A stretch of 64,000 nucleotides of DNA. Origin: Spirochaetota bacterium. GTDB taxonomy: Bacteria; Spirochaetota; UBA4802; UBA5368. The position numbers were made by a program, and so were the translations under genes. Positions 1-8,806 of this stretch are shown piece by piece (the stretch's first letter is position 1; each line of letters starts with the position of its first letter). A model generated the notes under the pieces. That model saw only the letters and a list, made by a program, of their open reading frames with translations. It did not search any database and had not been told where the DNA came from. The DNA is taken from assembly GCA_035477215.1 (NCBI GenBank), contig DATIKU010000041.1, positions 30,754 to 94,753 of the forward strand, written 5' to 3'.

Positions 1-337
1 CGCGCACCAGGAGCACGTCCGAGGGGTCTTCCCGCCGGATGACCGCGGCGATGGCGAGCCCCGGCGTGTGCTCCGTCGGCAGGTCCTTCATCGAGTGAAC
101 GGCCGCGTCCACCCCGCCGGAGAGGAGCGCATCCTCGATCTCCCTGGTGAAAAAGCCCTTTCCTTCCATTTTATCGAAGGAGATATTCTGGATACGGTCT
201 CCCTTCGTCTTTATCACGATAATCCGCGAGCGTTCTTTTCCAACCAGTTCGGCCACGTGATTGGCCTGCCAGAGCGCGAGCTCGCTTCCACGCGTTCCAA
301 TCCGTATCATGTTTCGTTCGTCCGGCTTTTTTTGCAT
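1..337 (-). CDS. hemC: Hydroxymethylbilane synthase (porphobilinogen deaminase), N-terminal part
   Basis: Partial gene: the minus-strand frame opens near 337 and runs off the left edge, leaving about 112 residues. The N-terminal signature IRIGTRGSELALWQA and the segment VDAAVHSMKDLPTE (residues about 80-95) are characteristic of HemC, which condenses four porphobilinogens to hydroxymethylbilane in tetrapyrrole synthesis in the cytosol. The ATG at 337 is preceded by AGGG at six-base spacing; a second in-frame ATG at 310 lies right before IRIG and has no clear ribosome site. The dipyrromethane cofactor cysteine lies outside the window. Confidence 0.93.
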   Translation of the reverse strand, partial: MQKKPDERNMIRIGTRGSELALWQANHVAELVGKERSRIIVIKTKGDRIQNISFDKMEGKGFFTREIEDALLSGGVDAAVHSMKDLPTEHTPGLAIAAVIRREDPSDVLLVR

Positions 338-493
338 ACCGCACCCTATGCGGCGACGCCCCGCTTGTCAAGTGCTTATGAACGGTCTGCCGGCCCAAAT
401 AGTAATTGCAAAAGAGGCCGTCATTATACATGTTTGATACAAGCCATCCCGCCCCTGCGAGGTTGGATGGCGCAATGGAGGCACGAGCGTATC

Positions 494-802
494 ATGGACC
501 ACATTCGAGTCTGGAGCGAGGTCGACCTCGCCGAGATACAGAGCCATATCATCACCGTCGACGACAAGTTCGGCTTCTGCCCGGGCTGCAGAGAGATGGG
601 CATAAGGCTCGAGGGATTGAAAAAATGCCCCAAATGCGACAGGGAATTCAAGTATGTCACCGCCCACGAATCCAGGGGGGCGAAGGGCTTCGAGATGGTC
701 GGCCGCATACGGAAGAAACTGCCACATCTCGTTTTCGTCGACTATGACGACTACGAGCGTATCAGCGGGAAGAAAAAGGCCGAGAGCCTGTTTAACGTAT
801 GA
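494..802 (+). CDS. Small zinc-ribbon protein of unknown function
   Basis: A 102-residue cytosolic protein with two CxxC pairs (CPGC and CPKC) about 16 residues apart, the layout of a zinc ribbon or rubredoxin-like knuckle. The C-terminal half is basic, then ends with an acidic and aromatic stretch (VFVDYDDYERI). No signal peptide. The start is uncertain: ATG 494 has GGAGG about 13 bases upstream, and the frame also has an ATG at 467. It is divergent from hemC. I do not recognise a specific family; nucleic-acid binding or redox sensing are both possible. Confidence 0.6.
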   Translation: MDHIRVWSEVDLAEIQSHIITVDDKFGFCPGCREMGIRLEGLKKCPKCDREFKYVTAHESRGAKGFEMVGRIRKKLPHLVFVDYDDYERISGKKKAESLFNV

Positions 803-852
803 AGCCCGAATATTCTTCTTGACGTAAAGGGCTCGAGGGTGCACAAAAAGGC

Positions 853-1530
853 GTGCTTTCGACGCGGAATGACATAGCCCGTGCCGTACCCAGGTGGCTT
901 GCCGTCTGCTGCGCGGTCGTCGTTTTTCTTTTTCCGGCGGGCGCGCGCGCGCAGCAGTATCTCGGCGTGGGGTTTCACGTGGGCGCGCACCACGATGTCG
1001 GCAACATGTCATCCTACAATTCGAAATTCGAGGTCGAACCGCAGACGAGCTATATTCTGGGCGTTTCGTTCAAGGCGAACCTTGACTTCCTGTTTCTTCG
1101 CACCGGCGTCGACATAGCCTTCCCACTGATCGAAGGCGACGTGATCGAAAACTATGACGCGACCGATCCGATCGAGAAATACTCCATCAGCTATACTGGC
1201 CTGCCCCTCTTTGTCGGAGTCAATTTTCCGGTATTCGACATCGGCGAGTTCTATCTCGGCGGCGGCATCGCGTATTTTCTCGCCACGGGCACCGTTACGC
1301 ACGGCGGCACCGAGGATGACATCTCCGCCTCGGCGCTCGGCTTCGGATTCATCGCCGGCATGCAGCTGCGCCTTACGGCGTCTATGCGGCTCTACATGGA
1401 ATGGGAGTACCTTGACGCGCGCTCCGGGGCATCCATGAACACCGTAACCGGACCGCATGCCTGGGACAACCTGTACATCGACTTTACGGGACACCGCATT
1501 CTCCTGGGGATCATGTATTATGCCATGTAA
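853..1530 (+). CDS. Outer-membrane beta-barrel protein, first of three tandem
   Basis: 225 residues starting at a GTG. An N-terminal signal peptide (hydrophobic core about residues 15-29, cleavage near ARA-QQ) is followed by alternating polar and aromatic beta strands (YLGVGFHVG, FYLGGGIAYF, YMEWEYLD) and a C-terminal strand ending HRILLGIMYYAM, as in small eight-strand barrels of the OmpA/OprF or OMP_b-brl type. Its stop overlaps the next gene's start, so the two are translationally coupled. Function unknown: structural anchor, adhesin or small porin. Confidence 0.7.
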   Translation: MLSTRNDIARAVPRWLAVCCAVVVFLFPAGARAQQYLGVGFHVGAHHDVGNMSSYNSKFEVEPQTSYILGVSFKANLDFLFLRTGVDIAFPLIEGDVIENYDATDPIEKYSISYTGLPLFVGVNFPVFDIGEFYLGGGIAYFLATGTVTHGGTEDDISASALGFGFIAGMQLRLTASMRLYMEWEYLDARSGASMNTVTGPHAWDNLYIDFTGHRILLGIMYYAM

Positions 1531-2275
1531 CCGAATGGACATCCTGCGCGCGGCGCTCCTTGTAGTCCTTGCCCTGGCGGCCGGACCGCTGCGTGCAGCG
1601 ACGAGCTTCTCGGTCGGCGTGCAGGCGGGCTTCATGCCCTCCCTCGGCGGCAACCTGCATTCCTCCACGCACGAATCGATCGGGGTGTACAACGGCATCG
1701 ACGGCATTAACAAAACGCTCGACGGCTATGATACCGGCACCATCGACCGGCTCCTGGGCGCGAGCGGTGGAATCGTACTCAAGGCGACCCTTTTCGACTA
1801 TTTCCTCGTGCGCCTGGGCGGCAGTTTCACCATGGATGTGCGGGGCGGCAAGGGAACAACTGTTTATGATAACGCGGGCGCACCCGCGCTCCTCGACTGC
1901 ACGTACTCAATGCATGTAATAGACGCGCCGCTCACCGTGGGGCTTGCCGTCCCGTTCTGGAAGGATGTACGCATTGCCTTCAGCGTCGGCGCCGCCTTCG
2001 CCTACGGGAACTACAAGAATTCGTTCAGGCCGGAATCGGGTGGCGACGCCAAGGGGAAGTTCCGGGGATACGGGTTTCCGCTCGTGCTCCTTGTCGAGGG
2101 CGATTATTTCCTGAACGAGAGAGTATCCATCACCGCGTCGCTCGCCCATTACCGGGGTTCGACCGATATACGTAAAGATCGGCACCGTACCGACGGCGAC
2201 ATCGACTACGCCCGGATCGATTTTACCGGGTACCGTTTCGGCATGGGAGCGAGCCGGCATTTTTATTCGCGATAG
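1520..2275 (+). CDS. Outer-membrane beta-barrel protein, second of three tandem
   Basis: 251 residues from ATG 1520, which overlaps the end of the preceding barrel gene; an ATG five codons later (1535) is an alternative. Signal peptide core LLVVLALAAGPLRA with probable cleavage before ATSFSVG. The mature part has amphipathic strands such as FSVGVQAGFMPSLGG and FLVRLGGSFTMDV. It looks like a paralogue of its neighbours: same length class, same FSVG/FGIG opening after the signal peptide, same position of strand-rich blocks. Role not predictable beyond outer-membrane location. Confidence 0.7.
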   Translation: MPCNRMDILRAALLVVLALAAGPLRAATSFSVGVQAGFMPSLGGNLHSSTHESIGVYNGIDGINKTLDGYDTGTIDRLLGASGGIVLKATLFDYFLVRLGGSFTMDVRGGKGTTVYDNAGAPALLDCTYSMHVIDAPLTVGLAVPFWKDVRIAFSVGAAFAYGNYKNSFRPESGGDAKGKFRGYGFPLVLLVEGDYFLNERVSITASLAHYRGSTDIRKDRHRTDGDIDYARIDFTGYRFGMGASRHFYSR

Positions 2276-2344
2276 ACGGCGCATCATGCGGCATCCGAAG
2301 GCCGCAATAATGAATAGAAGTTGCGACGATACGCACGCGGCATT

Positions 2345-3091
2345 ATGAATACGACAAGAAAGATCATCCTGCATACCCTTCTCATTGCGGCGATCGCGGC
2401 GGTGCCCGGCGGCGCGTACGCCATCGGCGAATTCGGCATCGGCTTCAACCTGGGCCTCACCTATGCGCCCAATAACACTGATGATATAATCGCCCGCTAT
2501 AACGGCGAAATGATGACGACCGCGGGCGCCGATGTCAATCAGCTCAACACTCCGTATGTGCCGGTGGTGGGTATCAACCTTCGGTACCAGTTCAACTATC
2601 TGCTCTTCCGTATCGGATGCCACCTCGCCACTCCAGTCGTGCCGACGAAGGGAAGCATCACCGTCGGCGGTAATAAAAACACCATACGAATCTCGGCCTT
2701 CCAGAATTCCATCCCGGCCACGATCGGACTCCTCATGCCGGTAAAAAAGCGCACCTATTTTTACATCGGAGGCGGCGGGACCCTGCACCAGGCATATATA
2801 AAGATCAGCCAGTCCGCACCAGACGCGGCCGGCATCGACATAGGGGACGACAACCGCAAGGACAGCTACTTCAAGACCTTTGTCGGTTACCACCTCCTTC
2901 TCGGCGCGGAGGTCCCGCTTTCGGAAAAGGTGACGATGACCACCGAGTGGATACACCAGGAAGGCCGCTCATACCCCATCAACAACCACGGAACGGACTC
3001 CGCCGGAAATCCCACGAGTTCCCCCAAAAAGGCCATCAGCGTAAAGGGCGACGTACTCCTCTTCGGCGTAAGTTATTATATCCAGATATGA
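2345..3091 (+). CDS. Outer-membrane beta-barrel protein, third of three tandem
   Basis: 248 residues from ATG 2345. Signal peptide residues 1-24 (core ILHTLLIAAIAAVPGG, cleavage AYA-IG), then strands FGIGFNLGLTYAP, YLLFRIGCHLATP, YFYIGGGGTL and a final LLFGVSYYIQI with the C-terminal aromatic pattern of barrel substrates of BamA. A TGCGGC/GCCGCA inverted repeat lies in the short gap before it (about 2287-2306), without a T run. Followed closely by the solute-binding/OmpA-like chimera. Confidence 0.7.
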   Translation: MNTTRKIILHTLLIAAIAAVPGGAYAIGEFGIGFNLGLTYAPNNTDDIIARYNGEMMTTAGADVNQLNTPYVPVVGINLRYQFNYLLFRIGCHLATPVVPTKGSITVGGNKNTIRISAFQNSIPATIGLLMPVKKRTYFYIGGGGTLHQAYIKISQSAPDAAGIDIGDDNRKDSYFKTFVGYHLLLGAEVPLSEKVTMTTEWIHQEGRSYPINNHGTDSAGNPTSSPKKAISVKGDVLLFGVSYYIQI

Positions 3092-3116
3092 ACCCACCGG
3101 TGCGAGGGAACCAGAA

Positions 3117-4607
3117 GTGAAGGCCGTCGTTATTCGCAGGAGCGGGAAGTTCATTGTCGCCGCGCTCGGCTGCGCGATTCTTGTTCTCGCCGCCGTCGCG
3201 GGCGGCCTGCTTACGGGCGGGTATGACAGGACGGCAACCATACTCAACGATGAGCTTGTCCGCGGTCTTCCCGTCGCGCGCCCCCTGCGGGTACTGGTGC
3301 CGGCCGGCGCGCTCTACGCGCCGGCGATCGTCGCAAACGCAGGCACGGGCCTGCACGATGAAAGCCTTTTCGGCAAAAACCACGGCGTTTCGGTGGTGCT
3401 CGAGGTGGAGGAGGATTTCGACGTCTGTCTGAAGCGCCTCGTCTCAGGCGGAGCCGATATCGTCTGGGCGGGCGCGGACTCCTTCGCCCGGGCTTACCCC
3501 CGCATGCGTTCAGTCAATCCGGTCGCCTTCCTCCTGTGCGGCTATTCGCGCGGTGACGACCTGCTCGTCGCCCGCAAGGCCCCGTCGTCACCCGACGACT
3601 ACCGGGGCGCAACCATTGCCTGCGCGGCCAACACGCCTTCGCACTTCATGGCGCTGTACCTTCTGTCGCTCTCGGGCGTAAAGCCATCGGAGGTCGACTG
3701 GTCTTTCACGCGCACACCGGTTGACGCGGTGCGTCTTTTCGCGCGGGGAAGGGCCGACTTTTGCGCCGCCCCCCGTTACGCGCTGGCTCCGGCAATTGAC
3801 GGCAAAACGGAAATAACCATGGTCTCGTCCACGGGCGAGGCGGCAAGGCTTGTTGCGGGACTGTTCATCGCCCGTGAGTCCACTCTCCTCTTCCGGCGCG
3901 ACCAGGTAGGCAAATTCATCATGGGCTGGTTCGACGGCCTCGCGTCGCTGCTGCGCGATACGGAGGCGTCCGCCGCGCTGCTTGCCCGTGAACTCGGCAC
4001 GGACGCGGTAGAAGCGCGCGCCGAGATCGGGCGTTACGCGTTTGCCGGTTACGCCGAGAACCGCATGTTCTTCCTGATCGACGATTCGGAGTGGGGGGGC
4101 TTCCCGCACCTCTTCGACACGGCATATACCCTGCACCACGGCGATGCCGCCGAGGGCCCGGCGATCTCCGGCTTCGCGCGCAACACCGATCTCCTTGTCG
4201 CGCTCGAAGGCGATCTTAAAATGTTCTCCGCACCAGGGCGTGATAAACCTGCCGCGCCCGTTCCGGGCGGGACGGCGCTCCCGGGAAGGCATTCGTTCTA
4301 TTTTCCGGAAAACCGTTCCGTTCCCGGTTTCGCCTCCAGGGGACGCCTGGCCCGATTCGCCAGGGACGCCCATGTTTTCCCGGGCTGCGCGATCGCGCTC
4401 TACGGCGGCGAAGATACCGGCGAGGAAAGATGGCGAAACCTTTCCGCTCAGCGGGTGCGTGAAGTGGCCCGCCTCCTCGTCTCCGAACACCGCATACCGG
4501 TCTCGCGGATCATACTACCGAATGACCGCGGCATCGGCGCAGGCGGGAAAGAAGAGACCGCGCGGAGGGTCGACGCCTTTCTCGTGGCCCCGCTGCGGGA
4601 ACGGTAA
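3117..4607 (+). CDS. Periplasmic solute-binding-like protein with C-terminal OmpA-like domain
   Basis: 496 residues from GTG 3117, with AGGGA eight bases upstream. Residues 10-32 form one hydrophobic segment, either a membrane anchor or uncleaved signal. Residues about 55-330 resemble type-2 periplasmic binding proteins of the NMT1/phosphonate/taurine class: LRVLVPAGALYAPA, a GGADIVWAG motif, and YRGATIACAANTPSHFMA before a helical second lobe. Residues about 395-495 look like an OmpA peptidoglycan-binding domain (strand HSFYFPENRS, helix RVREVARLLVSEHRIPVSRI). No transporter permease or ATPase gene is adjacent, so it may sense or tether rather than feed an importer. Ligand unknown. Confidence 0.6.
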   Translation: MKAVVIRRSGKFIVAALGCAILVLAAVAGGLLTGGYDRTATILNDELVRGLPVARPLRVLVPAGALYAPAIVANAGTGLHDESLFGKNHGVSVVLEVEEDFDVCLKRLVSGGADIVWAGADSFARAYPRMRSVNPVAFLLCGYSRGDDLLVARKAPSSPDDYRGATIACAANTPSHFMALYLLSLSGVKPSEVDWSFTRTPVDAVRLFARGRADFCAAPRYALAPAIDGKTEITMVSSTGEAARLVAGLFIARESTLLFRRDQVGKFIMGWFDGLASLLRDTEASAALLARELGTDAVEARAEIGRYAFAGYAENRMFFLIDDSEWGGFPHLFDTAYTLHHGDAAEGPAISGFARNTDLLVALEGDLKMFSAPGRDKPAAPVPGGTALPGRHSFYFPENRSVPGFASRGRLARFARDAHVFPGCAIALYGGEDTGEERWRNLSAQRVREVARLLVSEHRIPVSRIILPNDRGIGAGGKEETARRVDAFLVAPLRER

Positions 4608-4610
4608 AAG

Positions 4611-5390
4611 ATGCCGGTCGCTTTCGGCCCGTGGGCCTGGTTCGCAGTCGCGCTCCTTGGCGCCGTATGGGGGAGCTTTTCGCATACGCTCGCTCTCCGT
4701 ATCGCCGGCGGAGACTTCGCCGGCAGCCCGCTCGGTGCGCTCGTCTCCCGCTCGCGCTGTCCCGCCTGCACCGAACCCATCCCGGCCATCGCGCTCGTTC
4801 CGCTGGCCGGGTACGCGTTCGCGCGCGGCAGGTGTATGCACTGCGGCGCCTCCATATCCCCGCTCTATCCGCTTTCCGAGCTGTTCCACGCGGCGCTCCT
4901 TGTGTTCGTCGTGCGCCATTTCGGACCCGGCGCGTATTCGGCGGTCGTCTTCATCGCCCTTTCCGCGAGCGCGACGATCTCGTTAGTCGACATCAAAACG
5001 CTCACCATACCCGGGGCGCTTGTCGTCGCAATCGCCCTTCTCGCTTTCTACCCCGCGATCGCCTTCGGACCCATCGTCGATCATCTCATCGGCGCGGCCG
5101 GGATGTTCGGTTTTTTTGCGATAATACTGCTCGCTTTCCCGGGCGGTTTCGGCGGCGGTGATTTAAAGTTCGCTTCCGCCATCGGGCTTTTCTGCGGATG
5201 GGAGCTGTCAATCGTTGCGGTCGAGGTGGCGCTTATTACCGGCGCGGTCGCGGGTGCGGCATACGCCCTTATAACGCGAAGGGGCCTGAGGATCCGTTTC
5301 CCCTTTGCCCCGTTTCTCGCGCTTGGTTTCGGCGTTGCCGTGCTCTACGGCAGGGAGATCATTCTGCTGTATAAAAGCCTTGTGTGGTGA
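4611..5390 (+). CDS. Prepilin peptidase (type IV leader peptidase, family A24)
   Basis: 259 residues with about seven membrane segments. The N-terminal part carries the cytosolic zinc-binding pair C50-C53 and C75-C78. The two catalytic aspartates of A24 aspartyl proteases are present as D127 (LVDIKT) and D184 in the GGGD motif (GxGD family signature). Family members cleave the basic leader of type IV pilin or type II secretion pseudopilins and N-methylate the new terminus. It starts three bases after the stop of the chimera and is presumably co-transcribed. No pilin or secretion gene is visible in this window, so its substrates are encoded elsewhere. Confidence 0.9.
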   Translation: MPVAFGPWAWFAVALLGAVWGSFSHTLALRIAGGDFAGSPLGALVSRSRCPACTEPIPAIALVPLAGYAFARGRCMHCGASISPLYPLSELFHAALLVFVVRHFGPGAYSAVVFIALSASATISLVDIKTLTIPGALVVAIALLAFYPAIAFGPIVDHLIGAAGMFGFFAIILLAFPGGFGGGDLKFASAIGLFCGWELSIVAVEVALITGAVAGAAYALITRRGLRIRFPFAPFLALGFGVAVLYGREIILLYKSLVW

Positions 5391-5394
5391 AAAG

Positions 5395-5442
5395 CGGGAA
5401 ACGGAGCCTGACCGGCCCGCACCCCGTATAAGCCGTTTCCGG
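5395..5442. repeat. Inverted repeat between convergent genes
   Basis: CGGGAAACGG (5395-5404) pairs with CCGTTTCCGG (5433-5442) with one mismatch and a 28-base loop. It sits between the convergent ends of the prepilin peptidase and mtnA genes, where a bidirectional terminator is expected, but there is no T run on either side, so intrinsic termination is doubtful. Confidence 0.3.
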
Positions 5443-5493
5443 GATCGTTACCAGTTAAATCGACGATGGCTTACCCCCATGCGAATGCGTACA

Positions 5494-6519
5494 TCAGAAG
5501 AACTCCCCTATTCCCCTACCGGCGGGTTTCTCGATCACTCCCTTTTCCGTGATGATCGCCGTGATGTTCGCCGCGGGCGTTACGTCGAACGCGGGGTTCT
5601 TGATGAACACCCCCTCGGGCGCAACCTGGATTCCCGCGAAATACGCGACCTCGTCGACCGCGCGCTCCTCAATAGGAATCGCGTTTCCGTCCGGAGTCGC
5701 CGGGTCTAGCGTCGAAAGAGGCGCCGCCACGTAGAACGGGATGCCGTGTTCGCGGGCCAGCACGGAATGGGTGTAGGTGCCGATCTTGTTAGCGGTATCG
5801 CCGTTGGCCGCCACGCGGTCGGCGCCGACGACGACCTTTTTCACCACGCCCGCGCGCATGAAATATCCCGCCATGTTGTCGGTTATCAGGGTCACCCGTA
5901 TGTCATCTTTCAACAGCTCCCAGGCGGTAAGGCGCGCTCCCTGCAGGTAGGGACGCGTTTCGCAGGCGTACACCTCAATTCGCTTGCCCTCCTCAACCGC
6001 CGCGCGGATGACGCCAAGCGCGGTACCATAGCCCCCGGTGGCGAGCGCCCCGGCATTGCAGTGCGTCATCACGACGTCGCCGTCATCAAGATAGCGCGCG
6101 CCGTTCTTTCCGATCAGCCTGTTGATCTTCACGTCCTCTTCAAGGAGCCTGACCGCTTCGGCCTCCAGGATTTGCCTGATCTCTCCGATATCGTTTTTTC
6201 CCTCGATGATGCCGCGCATCCGGTCGATGGCCCAGAAGAGATTGACCGCGGTGGGTCGCGTTTTCCCGAAAACCGTAAAGACGCCCTCCATCCCCTTTTT
6301 AAAGGACGCGATGTCGGACACTTCCATTTTCTTCGCGGCCAGGGCTATTCCCATGCCGGCCGCGATGCCGATCGCAGGCGCCCCGCGGATAACCATGTCG
6401 GTGATCGCCTCGGCGACGTCGTGGTAATTCGGGTAGGTGCGGTACGCCTCTTCCATCGGGAGCAGCCGCTGATCGAGCATCGAAACGGAATCGCCATTCC
6501 ACTTTATCGTATAATACAT
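5494..6519 (-). CDS. mtnA: S-methyl-5-thioribose-1-phosphate isomerase
   Basis: 341 residues, the usual MtnA length. Converts methylthioribose-1-phosphate to methylthioribulose-1-phosphate in the methionine salvage pathway. Family signatures are intact: RGAPAIG near residue 47, the catalytic-cysteine segment [10 protein letters not shown] (about 155-165) and the catalytic-aspartate segment [18 protein letters not shown] (about 230-248). The related eIF2B-alpha family is excluded by these motifs. It follows the receiver-ATPase gene by 12 bases and has GGAGAAG just upstream of its ATG. No other methionine-salvage gene is in the window. Confidence 0.95.
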   Translation of the reverse strand: MYYTIKWNGDSVSMLDQRLLPMEEAYRTYPNYHDVAEAITDMVIRGAPAIGIAAGMGIALAAKKMEVSDIASFKKGMEGVFTVFGKTRPTAVNLFWAIDRMRGIIEGKNDIGEIRQILEAEAVRLLEEDVKINRLIGKNGARYLDDGDVVMTHCNAGALATGGYGTALGVIRAAVEEGKRIEVYACETRPYLQGARLTAWELLKDDIRVTLITDNMAGYFMRAGVVKKVVVGADRVAANGDTANKIGTYTHSVLAREHGIPFYVAAPLSTLDPATPDGNAIPIEERAVDEVAYFAGIQVAPEGVFIKNPAFDVTPAANITAIITEKGVIEKPAGRGIGEFF

Positions 6520-6531
6520 ATCGCTTCTCCT

Positions 6532-7455
6532 TCAAGCTCCGTTGTTTCGCGCGATCCTGTACTTTCTCATCCGGATACGGTTTCCCTTCGCGTTCCATTC
6601 AACCTCGTCCATATGTATCCGGATGATGAGCAGCCCTCTTCCGCTGTCCTTGAAGAAATTCTCCGGGTCGCGCGGGTCGGGAAGGTCGCGGTAGTTGAAT
6701 CCCGGGCCCTCGTCCTCGATTCCGTATTCAACGTATTCCGGGGTAAGATCGTAGTCCACCAGAACCGTCCGGGCGCCAAGGGCGGGATCGCCCTTCCTGC
6801 GCTCGACCTCCTCGTTGAACCCCTTGACGCCCGCCTCTTCCCTGAGGCGCGAGGGGATTTCGAGATTGCCATGGAACATGGCGTTCGACAGCGCCTCGCG
6901 GAGCGCCAGCGCGAGGTTCTCGGCGGTGGTATGGTTGCACATGCCTGCAGGCGCCAGGTTTTTGGTCAGGATATAAGATATGACATTGCACAGCGTGGCG
7001 TCGATGGGTATTCTGTAACAGCTCTTTTCCCGAAGAAGGTATTTTGCCGAGCTGCCGACAAGCTTCTGTTCCTGCTTGCGCCGCAATATTCCGCGCACGG
7101 CGGACGCCACCTCGTTGATGTCGAAGGGTTTGCGGATGAAATCGCAGGCACCGTAGCGCAGGGCCCTTATGGCGTCCTCGATATTGCCCTGGCCGGTGAT
7201 GACGAGCACGGGGATTGGGTTCTCGAGCGCGTTGATGTGGCGCAACAGCTCGATACCGTCCATCTTCTTGAGCTTGACGTCGGTTATGATGAGATCCACC
7301 TCTCTATCCTCGTTTTTCAAGAGGTAGATCATGTCTTCCGCGCGCTCGAGCGAGATGACGTTATATCCCATTCTCGAGAGCTTTTTCTGAAGGGTGTAGC
7401 GGATCACCTCGTCGTCGTCGATGATGACAACCGATCGCGGGACGCCGGTTTCCAT
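6532..7455 (-). CDS. Response regulator receiver fused to an RsbW-like ATPase domain
   Basis: 307 residues. Residues 7-125 are a CheY-type receiver: acidic pocket DDD at 13-15, phospho-acceptor D59 (IITDVKLKKMDG), conserved K in RKPFD near 110. Residues about 165-300 are a histidine-kinase-like ATPase of the anti-sigma/serine-kinase type: N box ALREALSNAMFHGN, G1 box DEGPGFNYRDLPDP, G2 box SGRGLLIIRIHMDEV. It has no phosphorylatable histidine dimerisation domain, so it is more likely an output kinase or anti-anti-sigma switch than a sensor kinase. Its ATG overlaps the stop of ribBA by one base. The cognate sigma factor or antagonist is not in the window. Confidence 0.85.
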   Translation of the reverse strand: METGVPRSVVIIDDDEVIRYTLQKKLSRMGYNVISLERAEDMIYLLKNEDREVDLIITDVKLKKMDGIELLRHINALENPIPVLVITGQGNIEDAIRALRYGACDFIRKPFDINEVASAVRGILRRKQEQKLVGSSAKYLLREKSCYRIPIDATLCNVISYILTKNLAPAGMCNHTTAENLALALREALSNAMFHGNLEIPSRLREEAGVKGFNEEVERRKGDPALGARTVLVDYDLTPEYVEYGIEDEGPGFNYRDLPDPRDPENFFKDSGRGLLIIRIHMDEVEWNAKGNRIRMRKYRIARNNGA

Positions 7456-8678
7456 CAGGATTCGATTTCCTTGTCGTACTTGCCGGAGAGGATGTGCCCC
7501 ATCTTCTCTTTTTTGGTTCTCAGATAACTGAGGTTCTCTTTGACCGGCGGTATTTCGAGCGGGACGCGCCCGACTATCTCGAGCCCGTATCCCTCGAGGC
7601 CGATGACCTTTTTCGGATTATTGGTGATGAGGCGGATGGTGTGCAGACCCAGGTCAACCAGAATCTGCGCGCCTATGCCGTAATCCCGGAGGTCGGCGGG
7701 GAAGCCCAGTTTGATGTTCGCCTCGACGGTATCGAGCCCCTGCTCCTGCAGGTGGTACGCCTTGAGCTTGTTCCCCAGGCCTATACCGCGGCCCTCCTGG
7801 CGCATGTAGAGCACCACGCCCACGCCCTCGGCATTCACCATCTCGAGCGCGCGGTGGAGCTGAGACCCGCAGTCGCACCGGAGCGAGCCGAAGACGTCGC
7901 CGGTAAGGCACTCGGAATGCACGCGTATCAGCACGTTCTCGCGTCCGGTCACGTCGCCCTTTACCATGGCCACATGCGTGGCGCTGTCTACGTCAGTTTC
8001 GTAAGCGAAGATTTTAAAGTCGCCGAAATCGGTGGGAAGCTGCGCCTCCGAAACGCGCCTGACCAGGCGCTCCTTGTGCTGCCTGTACTTGATGAGGTCG
8101 GCAATGGTGGCTATCTTGAGTGCGTGTTTTTCGGCGAATATATCGAGGTCGGGGCGGCGCGCCATGCTTCCGTCGTCGTTCAGGATTTCGCAGATAACCG
8201 CGGCGGACTTGAGCCCTGCCAGACGGGCCAGATCGAGCGATCCCTCGGAATGGCCGGCCCGGACGAGCACCCCGCCTTTCTTGGCCGCCAGTGGAAAGAT
8301 ATGGCCGGGCCGGTTCAGATCGTCGGGCCCGGACATTTCGTCCATGAGTACGCTTATGGTGCGCGCCCGGTCGAAGGCCGAAATGCCGGTCGTGGTCCCT
8401 TCTTTCGCGTCGACCGACACGGTGAACGCCGTGCAAAACTTGTCGGAGTTCTCGGGCACCATGAGCGAAATGCCCAGCGCCTCCAGCCGCTCCAGCGTCA
8501 TAGACACACAGACGAGCCCCCTGCCGTAGGTCGCCATGAAGTTGATGATTTCGGGCGTACATAACTCGGCCGCCACCACAAGGTCGCCCTCGTTTTCGCG
8601 GTCCTCGTTGTCGACCAGGATGATCATCCGTCCGCTGCGGATTTCTTCGATGGCTTCACTGATTGTGCAGGTATTCAT
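7455..8678 (-). CDS. ribBA: Bifunctional 3,4-dihydroxy-2-butanone-4-phosphate synthase / GTP cyclohydrolase II
   Basis: 407 residues from ATG 8678, with GGGAG seven bases upstream; a longer frame to 8750 lacks a ribosome site. N-terminal RibB domain with the acidic-loop motif [12 protein letters not shown] (residues about 22-33); C-terminal RibA domain with the zinc-binding segment [18 protein letters not shown] (three Cys) and RQEGRGIGL. It catalyses the two entry reactions of riboflavin synthesis, from ribulose-5-phosphate and from GTP. The remaining rib genes are not nearby and no FMN riboswitch is visible in the leader. Stop overlaps the downstream regulator start. Confidence 0.96.
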   Translation of the reverse strand: MNTCTISEAIEEIRSGRMIILVDNEDRENEGDLVVAAELCTPEIINFMATYGRGLVCVSMTLERLEALGISLMVPENSDKFCTAFTVSVDAKEGTTTGISAFDRARTISVLMDEMSGPDDLNRPGHIFPLAAKKGGVLVRAGHSEGSLDLARLAGLKSAAVICEILNDDGSMARRPDLDIFAEKHALKIATIADLIKYRQHKERLVRRVSEAQLPTDFGDFKIFAYETDVDSATHVAMVKGDVTGRENVLIRVHSECLTGDVFGSLRCDCGSQLHRALEMVNAEGVGVVLYMRQEGRGIGLGNKLKAYHLQEQGLDTVEANIKLGFPADLRDYGIGAQILVDLGLHTIRLITNNPKKVIGLEGYGLEIVGRVPLEIPPVKENLSYLRTKKEKMGHILSGKYDKEIES

Positions 8679-8806
8679 GTAGCGGCTCCCGGAGGTATCG
8701 GCTTTCCCGATTGATGGGTGCATTAAAGGAAGCACCCCGGTGATAGTCAAGATTTTTATGCCCGCTTTTACTTGACAGATTCCCGGCGAGCGAGGCTAAT
8801 GATGGC

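Noticed and set aside
5746..7527. Long open frame of about 590 codons on the plus strand
   Set aside because: It lies antisense to mtnA, the receiver-ATPase gene and ribBA, all clearly coding on the minus strand; the frame is a GC-skew shadow with no ribosome site or recognisable domain.
8679..8806. Possible FMN riboswitch or plus-strand promoter before ribBA and the lipoprotein
   Set aside because: The conserved FMN-element segments are not found. TTGACA at 8772-8777 with GCTAAT 17 bases on would nearly abut the lipoprotein ATG and overlaps its probable ribosome site.
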